Source: Meconema thalassinum
Lineage: Eukaryota; Arthropoda; Insecta; Orthoptera; Tettigoniidae
Direction: 5' to 3'
NCBI GenBank assembly: GCA_946902985.2
Contig: CAMPQE020000051.1
Coordinates: 620,001 to 684,000, forward strand
DNA: 64,000 nt
Shown here: in pieces, positions 13,143 through 26,529 of the stretch
Numbering within the stretch: the stretch's first letter is position 1
Layout: every line of letters starts with the position of its first letter
Made by a program: the position numbers and the translations under genes
Notes under the pieces: generated by a model
What the model was told of the DNA's origin: nothing
The model's database searches: none
Seen by the model: the letters and a program-made list of their open reading frames with translations, nothing else

Positions 13143-16100
13143 GTATAGTTCTTCATGGAACTACTTGTTTCCTCTATACCCTGTCAAAGTCAATATCTTG
13201 ACATCGTGGGAATTTTGTAACTTAGTGTCTAACTGTCTAATTGGTCAACCCTGTTCCTATCATGAGACTCTCAATCTCAAGCAATTACATCAATGATAGA
13301 GATAGAAAAAGCTTTGAAACTATGCAACTTCTCACCCCAGAAATAGTTCACCATGTTAAGCAGTGACATTTAAAAAAATCTGTCCTCAACTTCAAAACTA
13401 AAATGTGCATAGCGCCTAAAAATAATCTGGTTTGTCGTACAATCAGTTCCAGTGTTGGGTACTGTACCCTTATATCTGGATGATCCCCCGAAATCCAAAG
13501 CTGAAAAAAATAATGGATTCCAACATCTTGAAGTTCCGGCTAAAAAACATCACAGTGCTACTTGGCGAAAACACTCAGAATAAGGAACAGGGATTAATCA
13601 AACTGAATGTGCTATAGTAACTAACTACAGAACAGTAGGGTTCTGTAACTATTCAGGACAGAAGAAAATCCACGAAAATCTCGGGCTTAAGGATGCGGAT
13701 AAGGTCCCTCGGGAACTTCCACCCTACAGCACATTCCACTACCATTTAACTACAAAGACAGTGCCAATTTTCTATAAAAGATCAGGGAATCGTAAAAATG
13801 TGCCTGTCATATTTATTGACATTAGCAAATACACGTTTCCTAACACTAGCTTTCATTATATGCATTATTAACGTTCAATGAAATTAAATGACGAAATGTC
13901 ATTACTCTATTACATTAAACTCTTATTTGTTTCTTCTAGAAACCGATAAAATTAATTATGGAAGCTTTCATAAGCTCAAATAATATAATGAATTAAATCT
14001 CAGCGAACAACTGCTGTGCCCTAGGTAACGGGAGTTTTATAACAAAATAAAATGTTATAAAGTTATAAAAATGTCCCCAAAATAAAATGAATTTACCCAT
14101 AACGTAGATCTCCGTCATTACAAAAACTATTCATTACTCTATACAATTTATCTCCCGTCTCCTATCACTTAAAACCTTCTCATAAAAGCGATAAAAAATC
14201 TCTATTCATATTTAAATTACTAATTAAAAATTATAATACGCATAAACATAACTAAAAACCTTAATTTAAATTCTAAATATTATTTATGTACAACACAAAT
14301 ATTGACGCTGTAGTTCACCAACTGCTCAATTTAAAATAAAATATATACAACGGGCAAACTGCCTTCTATACAGAACATATAGACTTAAATTGTCTTCCTA
14401 TTTCTTCACTCACATTTTAACGGACTTTAGGAAATTTTCATTCACCATACTTTGTCTTATTCGAGAAACTGTTACAAATCGGGATTCCATAATCCATGCA
14501 ATTAAGTAAAGACATAGTTCATAGACCTCCTACAACTGGTCTGTCATCATAATAAAAATACCTAATAAAATATAATCTTCCAATTCGTTGAATAATTACC
14601 GTAAATTCAATCTCAAATTAAGAACCATTTAAATAGAACTCAGTTTACTCTCAGTTTCAACAAAGATCCATTGATCCTATCATTTCATTCAGATACAACT
14701 TCGTCGAGGATTCGCTGGATTTCAAGGAGTTTACAAGGAGTCTCTATGAGACTATTTCAATTACTTCAAATAATAATAAACACCAACAAAACTGCTTCTT
14801 CTTACAACATCCGATTTTCAACATCAAAATAAGCGCAAGTCTGTCACTCAGACATTCCTTCAACAATTGAAGGCTTCACAATGCTCATTGTCATACAACA
14901 AATACCTCCGTCATCACGGGAATAAATAGATCTATCTCATAGAGATACTTCGCAGTTTCTTACAAAAACATCTTCTTAACTAACTTCTCGATAACAAATT
15001 CTTCTCATAGTCTCAACATCCTTAATACAAATGTGTAATAAAAATACTGGTTCTATCGATTAATTAATTTAACAGGTAATACGATAAAATACAAGTCTTC
15101 TAATAACAATATTATTCCTTTTATATCACTCACATTTCCATAAAGCTTCCTATTAGCTGTGATATTTACTACAAATTCTTTCTTCAAAATCTTATTACTT
15201 CAAAAATACGCTGTAATTCGTATTTACTAATGTCACATTACATTCTCTTATAAATCCTTTCTTTAATATATTTCTCATAAACTTTTATACTTTATATTTG
15301 TTTGTCACCAACTATTTATAACCAGATCTGTCTAATGAGTTATCAGATCGTGAATTTACATGGATCTCTAAATAAGATCTTTAAGAATCGCATTCTCTAA
15401 AATATACCTCTGTATAACATTCTTGAATACATTTCCATAATTATCATTGTTGTTAAAGAACGATATATTACAATTCAAAACTGATAAAATGTGATCTAAA
15501 CACATTTAAACTTAACCATAAAAATATTCTGAACTTAACGTAAAATCTCCTCATTCAAATTTCGAAAGTCGCAAAATTCCAAAAAATTAAAAAAAAATCT
15601 AAATTGTCAAAATCGACGAAAATCGAGAATAAACATCCACATGATGTAGCTATGAAAATATAACATCGAAAATTATAACAATATTATGAAAACGTAGAAA
15701 ATGGCTTTAATAAACAGTTGTCGGATATTCTCAAAAGTTTCTACAAAATTCTAAAAAATGGGATGTATCGTTGGTCATGAGACTACCTTGTGTTGCGTTA
15801 TAGATGACTAGAAGTCACTAATGACTAATGATTGCTAGGCAATCTTCTTGTGTGAGATGGGATACCCTTTCTTTCTTCGCTATCCCTTAGAAACGGATTG
15901 TTTCAGATCGCTCGAGACTGCATGATGTTGTGCGGGCTTCTATAGTCTCCTACGGTCTCCGTGCGGTCAGGTACGGGATTCGAACTCTTACATCCTCGTG
16001 TGGCCGTCCTTTCTGCTAGGCAATCTTCTTGTGTGAGATGGGATACCCTTTCTCTCTTGATGGATCTGGGATCAACCCTAGCCGCCCTCGTTCGTGAATA

Positions 16101-17292
16101 CTTTCTGTCTTCTTTCGCCAAAGTTCTGATATAAGTATTCGTCATTTTAGTTGGTCAAATGACTTTTTAGATGTAGAATATTTTACATGGGAGAGACGAG
16201 ATGTTAATCTCCCCCACGAGATTGATGTTATGTCATTTCAAATACTCTCGCTGTCGTCATAATTCTGTTCCCAATAACATTCTAATTCATCATTAGTTCT
16301 TCCGTAGATTCAGTCGTATATTCCTCCCTCAACTTCAGTAATTTCGACATGGTTGAAATATGTAGATTAATTTCAATAAACTTTTAAATATCGTAGTATG
16401 TCGACTTGATATAAATTTGCACAAACTAAGTGCCTTCGTTCTCGTTGCTAATTGCGTGTCGTATTCGTCTTCTTCAAATATAGTAATCTCTATCAGCTTT
16501 GTTAGATTGTCGAGTATTTCGTTGAGACGTCATTCTCTCATGAAGTCGTAATTGTTAAGAGCCTCGATTCTCCTCTCTTATTCCCCTCGTCGATGCTCAA
16601 GTTAGCGTCCTTTTCAGAACATGGATCTGATTGGTTGCTTAGTAGCGATGATAGTAATAATCCTTAATTAAACATATAATTAGCCACAATGTTAATAAAT
16701 AGTTCTTATTCATTATTTAATATCTTGTATGTTATTACGATGTGTTAAAATCATGATGGTAATTAGCTATGCTAATTACATTGTTTGCTCTTATCTAAGT
16801 AAGGTCCCTTCTCATTCACTGTCCGATACGCGTCATGCTCGAGTCTTCCCCCTACCATCCTCGAGTCACACTTACTGCACGTGTGGATTTCAGCTCGCCT
16901 CGGGAGTCTTCAATTATCTCCGTGCAACATAGTTCCTTTCTTTTAGCACTGTACAGTCTAGTACCAAGTCTCCCACGTGACTGCTAATTTTCTCATTGGC
17001 CGGCTCGATTAACTGGCTAACTCGGCGAAGTACAAACCAGTTCCGTGACTTGATTCCAGAGTCGCCATATTTTATCATTGGAGAGTTAGAAAACTTTTGA
17101 AGATACGAATATTTCCAAGCTCATTTACATATAAGAGTACAGTACTCATACACAAACAGAAAGAGACCCTAATTTCCTTTCGTCCTCGCTTCACCCTCCA
17201 CTAATAGATTTAAATTAAGTACATTACATAATCATTATTGATTCTTTTTGGTAAATCTGAGGTTATATCCATGATATGTTCTCCCCATTTTT
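13143..17292. other. AT-rich region without recognised genes
   Basis: Only ORFs under 85 codons are present, with no family resemblance. A 37-bp direct repeat starting GCTAGGCAATCTTCTTG lies at about 15834 and 16013. Nothing else is supported. Confidence 0.5.
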
Positions 17293-18361
17293 AGCCTATT
17301 TTCATTTATGAAAAAAAATAGGCTTATGAGATCACCTTTTGTCCGTTTGTCTGTGTATGCATGTGTGATTCGTGTGTGTGTGTTTGTGTGTCACCCGTAA
17401 TAACTTTAAAACGACTGGAGCGATTTCAATGAAACTCAGTAAATACATAGCACTATTCCGGGCAACCCCGACCGTGCCCTTCAAATTTTGTTACGTCTCA
17501 CCAATCCAACATGGCGGCTGTGCGAAATATTTCACCAGCATTCAATATCTCCGAAACTATTACGGATATCACCCTGGAATTTTGTACGGCGATAAAGGAA
17601 GGTACTAGAAGTTCACCTATGTGACTCCTGAAAACGTGTTAACTACAAAACCAACATGGCGGCCAAGCGAAGTTGCGACTTTTAAATACACGTTCCTCGC
17701 GATTTAACCAATCAAACGCAATGAAACTTGGTACAGTATATGTTTATACACATTGTAATGCACCGACATCTAACTTCGTTTAATTGTTTACATAACCTCA
17801 AGATGGCGGCCGTGCAAAATATTTCACCGGCGTTCCATATCTCTGAAACTATTACAGGCACCGCCCTGAAATTTTGTACGGAGATAAAAGGCACGACTGG
17901 AATTTCATCTATAAGACATTCAAAAACCGGTTAACTACAAAACGAACATGGCGGCCAAGCAAGGTTGAAAGTTTTAAATAGACTTTTCTCGCGATTTAAT
18001 AATCCAAACGCCATGAAACTTGGTACAGCACATATTTATACACATAGTGATGCACTGGTATCTAATTAAGTTCAATTGTTTGCATAACCTCAATATGGCG
18101 GCTGTGAGAACTTTAAAATTAAGTTTTTATTTCCAGTGTCGTAATCAAGCGATCGAAGTGCAAGTTTGAATACTGAGCCTACGCAATAATTTTCCTTTAA
18201 TGGTACATGACTCTATGGCCTATATATATAACAATCCAACATGGCGACCATTCGAAATATTTAGACGTCTCTGAATATCTACGAATCTATTACAGCAATC
18301 AAACTGTTTTTTTATGTTGATAGTGGCAATTAACATAAGTAGGATATATGAAAATAGGCTT
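17293..18361. mobile_element. Non-coding module-repeat element, copy 2
   Basis: This is the same family as 9765-13142 but uninterrupted (1.07 kb). It opens AGCCTATTTTCATTTATG and closes ATATGAAAATAGGCT, giving a terminal inverted repeat of about 12 bp. Three internal modules contain AACATGGCGGC and ACTTGGTACAG. A clear target-site duplication is not evident. No protein is encoded. Confidence 0.65.
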
Positions 18362-18534
18362 TAGTTCTTCACGGAACAACTTGTTGAATTTGTAATTAAC
18401 TGCCATTTCTGCAATAAATAAGTGGTATTTGCTAACCACGTCCCTAGGTCCATATGATGGATAATTGGAGCTTTCTCGAAGTTTAAATACTTTAAATTTA
18501 TTGTAACTTTACAAGCTTCAAAGCTCTCATCATT

Positions 18535-18780
18535 CTATTGGCGTCTAGGGCCTGTTTCATCCTTGCGCCATCTAGGCCTAAGATCATATCGTCCTTGCAC
18601 CATCTGGGCCCAAGCTCATATCATCCTTGCACCATCTAGGCCCAAGCTCATATCATCCATGCACCATCTACGCCCAAGCTCATATCATCCTTGTGCAGTC
18701 TAGGCCCAAGCTCATATCATCCTTGTGCAGTCTAGCCCCAAGCTCATATCATCCTTGTGCAGTCTAGGCCCTGTTGCAAG
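18535..18780. repeat. 32-bp minisatellite (about 7 units)
   Basis: CCCAAGCTCATATCATCC recurs with exact 32-bp spacing (CAAGCTCA at 18611, 18643, 18675, 18707 and 18739), with diverged units on both sides. Later units carry TTGTGCAGTC in place of TTGCACCATC, so variants are grouped along the array. Confidence 0.9.
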
Positions 18781-18849
18781 CCCTCTATTCCCATTTATAA
18801 ATGACTACCTATTGTACCCTGCGTTGCCCGGGAGGTGTCTTTATATGTT

Positions 18850-20950
18850 ACAAGGAAGTCGTAAAATAACACCAAAAGAAGAAGAATGAAATATGGCTCG
18901 ATTTCGATACCACAAAATCCATGATTCGAGACGAATGGAAGAATGCTAACTGAAAGCTGAGACATTTTGTCACGAGGCTCGTACGGTATTCCATGGTTTC
19001 CACCATAGAATTTGCCGCACGCAACGATATGTTCTATGTGTGATTTGGCGTGTGACAGATATCATGTTATCGTCTGTAAATGAAGACATATGTCACTGAC
19101 AAAATGTTGCCTTGACGATTCATGTATAACTTAGTTCGATTTTAGGGGCAGATGACCTAGTAGTTCTTCCCCTTAAAACAACAATAACTATTAGTTTGAT
19201 TTTCATTGGTCATTGGATGCATTAAAACTATTAGTATAATAATATAAATGATAACAATGGGACCATTGATCTGAGAATTGGGAAACCACAACGTAGAAAG
19301 ATGTATTTAGTTAGTTAGTTTTTGATGTTTTAAGGGGCGGAACAGCGAGGTCATCTGCCTAAACTAAAAATAGAAATATATAATGAACTTACGCAAATAT
19401 TGAAGGTAGTTACAGGGTTAGAGAACCTTGATATGGTGATAGCACTATTTATCTGCTCTTCCACTAAATGCTTCAGTCTTCAAAATCGATGTACACTTAC
19501 ACTATTGTTGTGCGCAAGGATCACAGAACATTAACTGACTGCACACCATCGAGGCAGTAATATTATATTTTGTCATGTCATGTAATATTTTATAAGCTTT
19601 TGCCAGGTTTCATTCAATCACCGCTAGATAGCTGGTCACACGTCATCTGCAATGCCTTCTCTTGGATTATTTAATTTCTTGGCAAAAGCTATCCTGAATT
19701 AGCATCGCTACGCTCAAACAGACATCTGCCATTGCATGTATAAACTGTAGCCAACTTCTTAAATACAAAAGAGGCATGTTCGTGGTTTCTAATTTTAAGT
19801 TCGTGTTGTACTCACGGTCGTGAAAATATTCCATATCATCCCAAGTATTACGGTTCTATTAGCTTCAGTGAAGATTTGCATTTCATTCAATGAAGATAGC
19901 CTATTGTCATAAATGAAGTTTTTTCTTGTAGTTAGCAATTGAAAGTAGGCCTACTCATGTTTAAGTATAAAAGAAACCTGGTCATAGCTTCAAATGATTG
20001 CTATGAATTACTGGTGACGTTAGTTTCCTGTAGGTTTACTACGGTACTGTATCTGTTGGGGGCTGTGAAGAATGTAATGTTGTGTACAAATCATTTACTC
20101 TTATAGTAATCATTTTGACTTATTGAGTGTACAGGGAGCTGCCGTAGGCCCCCTTAATCAAAACCAACGTTCTTAGTAGAAAATATGGCGTCTTCATGGC
20201 GTGGTCAATCATTTTAAGTTACTGTTTCACTTTGGGTTGCTACAACGTATTCTGGTTCTGTTGGTCTTATCACAAATGCGATATCTACTGAAATTTCTCC
20301 ATACATTGGTATGACTAAACGTACGATACACAGTATGTTAAGTAGTAATTTGGAAGTAGACATGCCTTAGGTACAAAACAGTCATGTTTACGCACAAAAT
20401 CCGCAACACTTCTATAAGAAGTATCTGTATTCTTTACTCACTGTATCTTATATATTTATAAATCCATGAACTCCACCTTCCCCAATGGATCCGAATGAAG
20501 CCATGCAGCCAGAGAAATAAGTGAAAAGTGCCAAATATGGAAAGTTCAACTTATAGGCCCTCTTGTTAACCTAGATGTTACGCCCCTTAAAACAACAATT
20601 ATCATCATAATCAACCTCTTGTTAAAGGTTAATAAGTCATCATTTATTTTTCAACTGAAACAAATAGAGGAGGGGCCCCAATACCAAGAAGTCACCCTGC
20701 ACGCTGGGAATATTCTGAAACCATCTTTACAATATTTTGAAACTGGTTTGTAAATGAGAAATTCTCCAGTAACTCGTTATTTTCTCATAATATTAATTTA
20801 ACTTACATATAAGCTGCTTATATTTTATTGTGAATACGCCTACAGGTTATCAGACAAAATATGACTACCATGCCCTAAGCCCCTGAAATTGATTTTTAAA
20901 AATCTTAGATCAATTAAATAAAAGTATGGATAAACTAGAAAACCATTTAG
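18850..20950. other. Repeat debris with two hairpin-tail ends
   Basis: No genes. The hairpin tail occurs on + at 19145-19185 and 20555-20598 (ending CCCCTTAAAACAACAA) and inverted at 19328-19360. The remainder is AT-rich and unassigned. Confidence 0.5.
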
Positions 20951-20954
20951 ACCA

Positions 20955-21248
20955 CCTCGTGGATTAGTGGCAAACATTATCGGCTGTCGCCTTGGAGGTC
21001 CGGGTACAAATCTCGTCTTTGTCAAGTAATTGTAATTCTGTTCTGAGGGCTGGAACGAGGTATACTCTGCCTTATGAGGGCAAAACTGAGAAGAGGATGG
21101 TTCTATTACCATCTCCGCCATCTTCTACTCCAAGCAAATGCCGGGATAGTTCCGAACTGAAGACCACAGCAGCCTCCTTTTCAAACCTCATATGAATTAC
21201 AAAAGGGGCAGATGGCCTCGTAGTTACGCCCCTTAAAACAACAATAAC
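20955..21248 (+). mobile_element. tRNA-derived SINE with LINE-like hairpin tail
   Basis: The head has tRNA promoter-like boxes (CTCGTGGATTAGTGG for box A and a diverged GGGTACAAATCTC for box B). The body shares GTAATTCTG and GAGGGCTGGA with the SINEs at 23995-24150 and 34450-34740, followed by a second conserved body block with CAAATGCCGGGATAGTTCC. It ends in a GGGGCAGATGGCCTCG...CGCCCCTTAAAACAACAA tail. Confidence 0.65.
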
Positions 21249-21429
21249 TAACTGAATTACATATACACACACTACTACATACTTCACAGTAACACAGGTT
21301 ATCAAACAACATTCATTGTGACGTGATGTAGTATTCATGCCGTATTAGTCAATGTGTTTAATTTTAATTCCCTGTTAATAAGAAAAATATGGCTTCAGAT
21401 GTCTACGGTGTTTAGATTCCAAATGCTTT

Positions 21430-22945
21430 TATCGTGATTTGGATAATAAATGGAGTGGCATGGCCTCTTATAAAGATATATGGACATTTGGTGGTCACGT
21501 CTTGGCCTACTATTGCCAATGGGACGGCCTTGCTATTCCTTCATCAGTTTATTTCAGACTTTATTAGCCTTTGCTCGAATGTAAAATGGCCGAAATCAGA
21601 GGAATGGGAAAGACTATCGAAAATGCATGTATCCAGCGGTTTATTCTGGATCCTGAACTATGTGTATGCAACATATGGTTGAGATGGGTGGAACAGTGTA
21701 GATTTGTATACGGAACTAACACACCCACCCACATATACACATACATACCCACATACAGACTTTCACTTTTATATATAAGATAGCTATTTTACCCAGCGTT
21801 GCCCGGCAGCTGTCTTTATATATGTTATATGAAGATACATGCCAATATATTTCGCAGAGTAGATTCATTTTTCCCCCAAGTGAGTTTAGAACATAGTTCT
21901 CCTCGACTCTGATGTTACTCAAGTGCAATATTAATTTACTGTAAACCTAGTCGAAAAGTACTGTGCAGTACAATTACGAAGCAGAGCATGGAACAATAGT
22001 AAAAGGGATGTATATGCACCATTCCTCGAGAACTCAGTCTCCCAATTACTTTCCTGATAGTGTTCATTTTGTTTTCCGTGGTTTCCCACTTCCACTCGAA
22101 GCAAATACCGGGATAGTTCCTAACTGAAGGCCACAGCAACCTCCTTTCCAATCCTCTTTTAAATTACAAATACACACACTACTACAGCCGTTACAGTAAC
22201 ACGGGTTATCAGGAAAATTTCGTACACACTCACGTTCATGGGGCTACATTACCATGATGTCCCAAAGCCTCTAAATCAATCAACAACAACAGAATCATCT
22301 AAGTTCATGTAATCTTAATACTAAGTTTCGTGATGATATCTCCAGCCGTTGTAACGTTACCCCTTGCAGGGTGAGTCAATGTAGTCCTTTTTTTAATTTT
22401 AATTCCCTGCATCGACCCCTGTTAAAACAATTTAAAAAAAAGTATTCAGGTTTTTATGGCGTTCAGATTCCTAATTTTCTTATCGTGGTTTGGATAGAAA
22501 ATGGAGGCCCATGGCCTGGTGTTTACGTATTGACTGTAGTCAAGGAGAAAATGGAGTAGCATGGCCCCTTACAGAGACAGATGGGAACCTGGTGATCACT
22601 TCTTGAGGTAGTGTTGCCGTTGAGAAAATTGAGTGGCAAGGCCTGTTCCAGAGATAGATGGATACTTGGTGGACCCGTCTTGTGCTGCTGTTGCCATAGA
22701 GATGGCCGGCCTTGCCGTTCCTTCATAAGTAAATTTTCTGACTTTATTGGCCTCTGCTTGAGTGCAAAAGGCCGAAATCAGAAGAATGAGAAAGACTATC
22801 GAAAATTCATGTAGCCAGCCGTTCCTTTGTGTCCTAAATTATGAGTATGCAAAATTTGGTTGAGATTGGTGGAACGGTGTGGATTTGTATACGGAACAAA
22901 TCCACCCACATATCCACACACACCCACATACAGACTTTCAATTTT
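21430..22945 (+). repeat. Two diverged copies of a dispersed repeat (21430-21785; 22490-22945)
   Basis: Both copies run GGAGT(G/A)GCATGGCC, CTTTATT(A/G)GCCT, GGCCGAAATCAGA, AAAGACTATCGAAAAT, GATTTGTATACGGAAC, CCCACATACAGACTTTCA and end in TTTATATATA. Copy 2 has an extra internal segment. Just after copy 1, TACCCAGCGTTGCCCGG matches a block near 18815. Between them (22065-22155) is a fragment of the common SINE body. Confidence 0.7.
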
Positions 22946-23990
22946 ATATATACGATATTTCAAGTTTTCATGGCGATTCCTGCTGTTTCCAAGTTGTTAG
23001 GATTAGCAAATTTTCAACTATTTTACCTCTAGTAAATCTTCATTGTGTCCAATGGGAAGCGATTTCTCGTGATATTCTCACTCATCTTATCAAGTCTATT
23101 CAATAATTGCAATTTTTCATTATTTGTCTTTAAGTCCAGTTTTGTTCTGAGACCAACTAGTTGCTAGCAACTGATACATTTTGTATTGTGGCAAGATCAG
23201 CAATCAAATTGTTTTTAAATTATATCAGTTGCGTAGATTTAAATGTTTAGCCACGGTAGCCTCATGAAATTTGGTAATTATTTCTCTCGATTGTTGTGCT
23301 CTTTCCAAAACTTTCAAAGATACTTTTTGTCAGGTTTATGATTTCTCTTTAGATGAGTATCGCTGGTAAAGGTCGCTCAGCTAGTTTCCTACCTAGGGTC
23401 GTTCTCAATACATGCATCTTGATTATTGCTTTTTCATAATCAAGACTGTGTCTAATCTCGCTAAATCTCTTAATACTTATCTTGTGAGAGATTTAGTTCT
23501 TCTTTTGAGCACAACAATCATTTTTCTTCATATAAGTTTTGAGCTTGATTATATTTGTAACTAATGCCAATGCTTGTAAATGGCCACGGGCCACCCCTTC
23601 CATCAACCTTCTCTGCTTTGAGAAGTTTAGAGTCCCAACCAGGATGTCTTTACATTATCTTGTAAATTATTCGAATCAAAAATTTAGAAGCATGAATCAT
23701 GAAATTCATTGCAATGACAATCTTCCCATCCGTCAGCTACTTTGCTAGATTTAGGCACATTGATATACTTTCTAAAAACAAAGTTTTGTTACCTTCGATA
23801 AGCCTGTGAAAAAAAATAGAAGAATAAACTGATGAGATTATGTGCCCATATTAAACGTAGCAACTCAGGGATATCACCTATGTCTGTTGGTTCTCAAATA
23901 CATAGGCCTTCTAGTGGCCAATTAAAATGAGATCGCAATATTAAATCTCGTTTACTTGCAGAAGAAGTGGGAGACGCACAAAAATAATTT
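22946..23990. other. Intergenic, nothing recognised
   Basis: AT-rich sequence with only short ORFs; no repeat boundary or coding signature could be supported. Confidence 0.4.
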
Positions 23991-23994
23991 TGTG

Positions 23995-24155
23995 GATGGC
24001 TGGAGAGGGAACCAAACCTACCTCAACAGGCTGAGTGTACCCCGATCCAGCCCTCCGACCAGAATTACAATTCATAGTAGAGCCAGAAATCGAATCCCAA
24101 CTTCCGAAGCGACAGACAACTATCCTAACCGATACATCATGATGGTGGCTGTGCA
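23995..24155 (-). mobile_element. SINE fragment, tRNA head and body
   Basis: Read on -, TATCGGTTAGGATAG resembles box A and GGGATTCGATTTC box B. They are followed by GTAATTCTGGTCGGAGGGCTGG and CACTCAGCCTG, the body shared with 20955-21248 and 34450-34740. No hairpin tail is preserved on the left. Confidence 0.6.
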
Positions 24156-24159
24156 CATT

Positions 24160-25329
24160 TCTCTTTCAAACATTATTCTTAGGCTTCTTTGCACCTCTTG
24201 CTTACCTCAAATTCCAGTAGCCTGTATTAGGCTTTCTCCCTTACACTTCGTGCCTTCTTGTTCTTCAGTTTTTCATCCATTAATTCTAATATACCCTGAG
24301 TGATCCCCTATTCTGTCTATGCTTACTCACAAATTATCCTTCGACAGATTTTGTTGTATTATTCTTAAAAGTTCACATTGTAGTTCCTCATTGTACCATA
24401 AAAAAATAACAATCGGATTGTCGTCAAAAATAATGTTGCCCCAAAGTTTTTCTTTGCAATCAAAAGCCAGGTTTTAGAAAATCACCATGATCATAACGAA
24501 GTCAATTTAAGAGCTTCTTATTCCTCCAGATCTCGCCGGCAAAAACGTTACGGCTATAGTTTTCCGTTGCAGTCTTGCAGCAGTGCGCAGATTAAATACT
24601 ATTTGACTATTGTTAAAAATGTGTTCACCATCTGAGGGACAAGTAAAGCAAGGCTAAATCTGTACTGTTGCTCCCCTTCAGAATAAAGTATTAAGAACTA
24701 ACCAATTGCGTATCAAGTCAAAGGTCTACTATTAGCACACATACTTCATCACCAACGTTAGCTAAACCATATCGTATAGAAGAGAAATTGACATGACTTG
24801 TGGAGCTTGTTTGTTCCAGCCACTAGGAGGCTCTAGCGTCGGCTGGCACTGAGTGCGGACGGTATCAATACCAGTAGTTGAATATTACTTTTCAGTTGTC
24901 AGCTTCCTTTACAAAGTATTAGATAATATGACCCAAATATAAAGTTATCCGCACTGAGTATATAAAACGATGACGTCCGTTGAGATATTTATGAAACATT
25001 AGGTTGCGTCATAGTTTCATATAATAAGGAATTAAAACATTCTGACTGGGATCAAAATGTAACTGAATGTGTAAAGATCCTAAGCTGCACAAATTAAGTA
25101 AATATAATATAATGTTAACTCGCCCATGTAACTTAAAGCTGTAAGTTGTCCGAAACTTTGGACAGCTTACACGAAGATTTTGCAAACTTAGCAGACGACT
25201 GCTCTTTCCTCGTTTATTTCTTACGAAAGAAGAAGCACTTCTCGAAATGAAAAACGAGATTTCCATTAAGGTCCAGTTTATGTTCCATGCAACGGGCCTA
25301 AAATAATCTCATTAATGCTGTCCAAACAC
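24160..25329. other. Intergenic, nothing recognised
   Basis: No coding or repeat signature beyond short ORFs. Confidence 0.4.
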
Positions 25330-25825
25330 TCATAAAATATATCACCCCACAAATTTGAGAGGGAAGACATTTTCTTTTCAACGACTAGTAAAAGAATATT
25401 GAAGACACTGTCGGACGGGTGAGTTAGGTAAGTAAGGGTATTTAATGAGCCAAAGTCCTTTATATTGGCGAGCTAACTGCCTAAGTTTTGGTATAAGGTT
25501 TCGATATGTCTGCATGGCCACGTTATGAATAGGTCTGGCATACACAATGGCCTTTAAATGACCCCATAAGTAGAAGTCTAATGGGTTGAGATCGGGAGAA
25601 CGAGCACGCCAAGATGTCCCTCCCTGACGCTCTATACATTTGTTTGGACTTGAATAGTGACGAAGCGTACAAGTGGCCTGTGTGCCCTCCACACATGACC
25701 AACTAGCATCGTGCCCCCGTCTGTGTTATGCACACCACAAACAACGCACACACACCATGTTTACCGGACATGTTCTGCTTGTCAGGTCCTAATGGAGTCC
25801 CACATATTTAGTGACACCCTGTATT
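25330..25825 (-). pseudogene. Tc1/mariner-superfamily transposase remnant
   Basis: ORF 25692-25378 on - contains RSPDLNPLDFYLWGHLK, the signature around the third catalytic acidic residue of mariner-like DDE/D transposases. The catalytic core upstream of it is absent and the sequence passes directly into non-coding DNA that ends in TGACACCCTGTA at about 25820, a plausible transposon terminus. It is an internally deleted, inactive copy. Confidence 0.75.
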
Positions 25826-26198
25826 TACTGAAATACTCTGAATGAGAATGGTTAGTTTCTGGGCTGCTAAAATACTTAACATCATTATCAACTTATGTCA
25901 GACAATAACACACATAAATATGTTCAATGACATATATAAAAAGAGGATAACTTATTCAGAGCCAACATGGAATTCACATTAAAAAAATCCTTATTTTGTT
26001 GTCTACTTACTCATTTGGATGATTTCTAATTGCATCCCTCTCGTCATCAAGGGGTTCATCTTTTATAACCTATTGACAAAAATGAATAATTAATTTCTGA
26101 GGTATTATCTTACGCTTGTTCAAAATTAATAACAAATAATGTAACTCTACAGCAGAGCTCAACTTGAAGTGAGGATATATTAGATATTCCACCGACAG

Positions 26199-26515
26199 TA
26201 GTGGCTACGCGGGCTAAAGCGCTGCGTTAGGCCATGGGGCCAAGCTCTCTGCTGACTCGGTAGACGCGTGGGTTCGAGCCCCACCGTCGGCTGTCCTTGA
26301 AATGGTTTTCCGTGGTTTCCCATTTTCAACACCAGGCAAATGCTGGGACAGTACCTTCTGACAGGCCACGGCCGCTTCCTTCCACATCCTTGCCCAGTTT
26401 CATTCATCTTCATCCATTCCATCTCTCATCCCGACGCGCAGGTCGCCCACGGGCGTCGAATAGAAAGACCTGCACTCGGCCTCTCAGGAGGCCACACGAC
26501 AAAAAAAAAAAAAAC
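26199..26515 (+). mobile_element. Full tRNA-derived SINE with 14-bp TSD
   Basis: A tRNA-like head (GCTAAAGCGCTGCG; box B GGGTTCGAGCCCC) is followed by the body widespread in arthropod SINEs (CCGTGGTTTCCCATTTTC, AGGCAAATGCTGGGACAG, GGCCACGGCCGCTTCC) and a 14-A tail. Flanks TATTCCACCGACAG (26185-26198) and TATTCCACTGACGG (26516-26529) are the target-site duplication with two mismatches. It is transcribed by RNA polymerase III and mobilised by a LINE in trans (family knowledge). Confidence 0.85.
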
Positions 26516-26529
26516 TATTCCACTGACGG

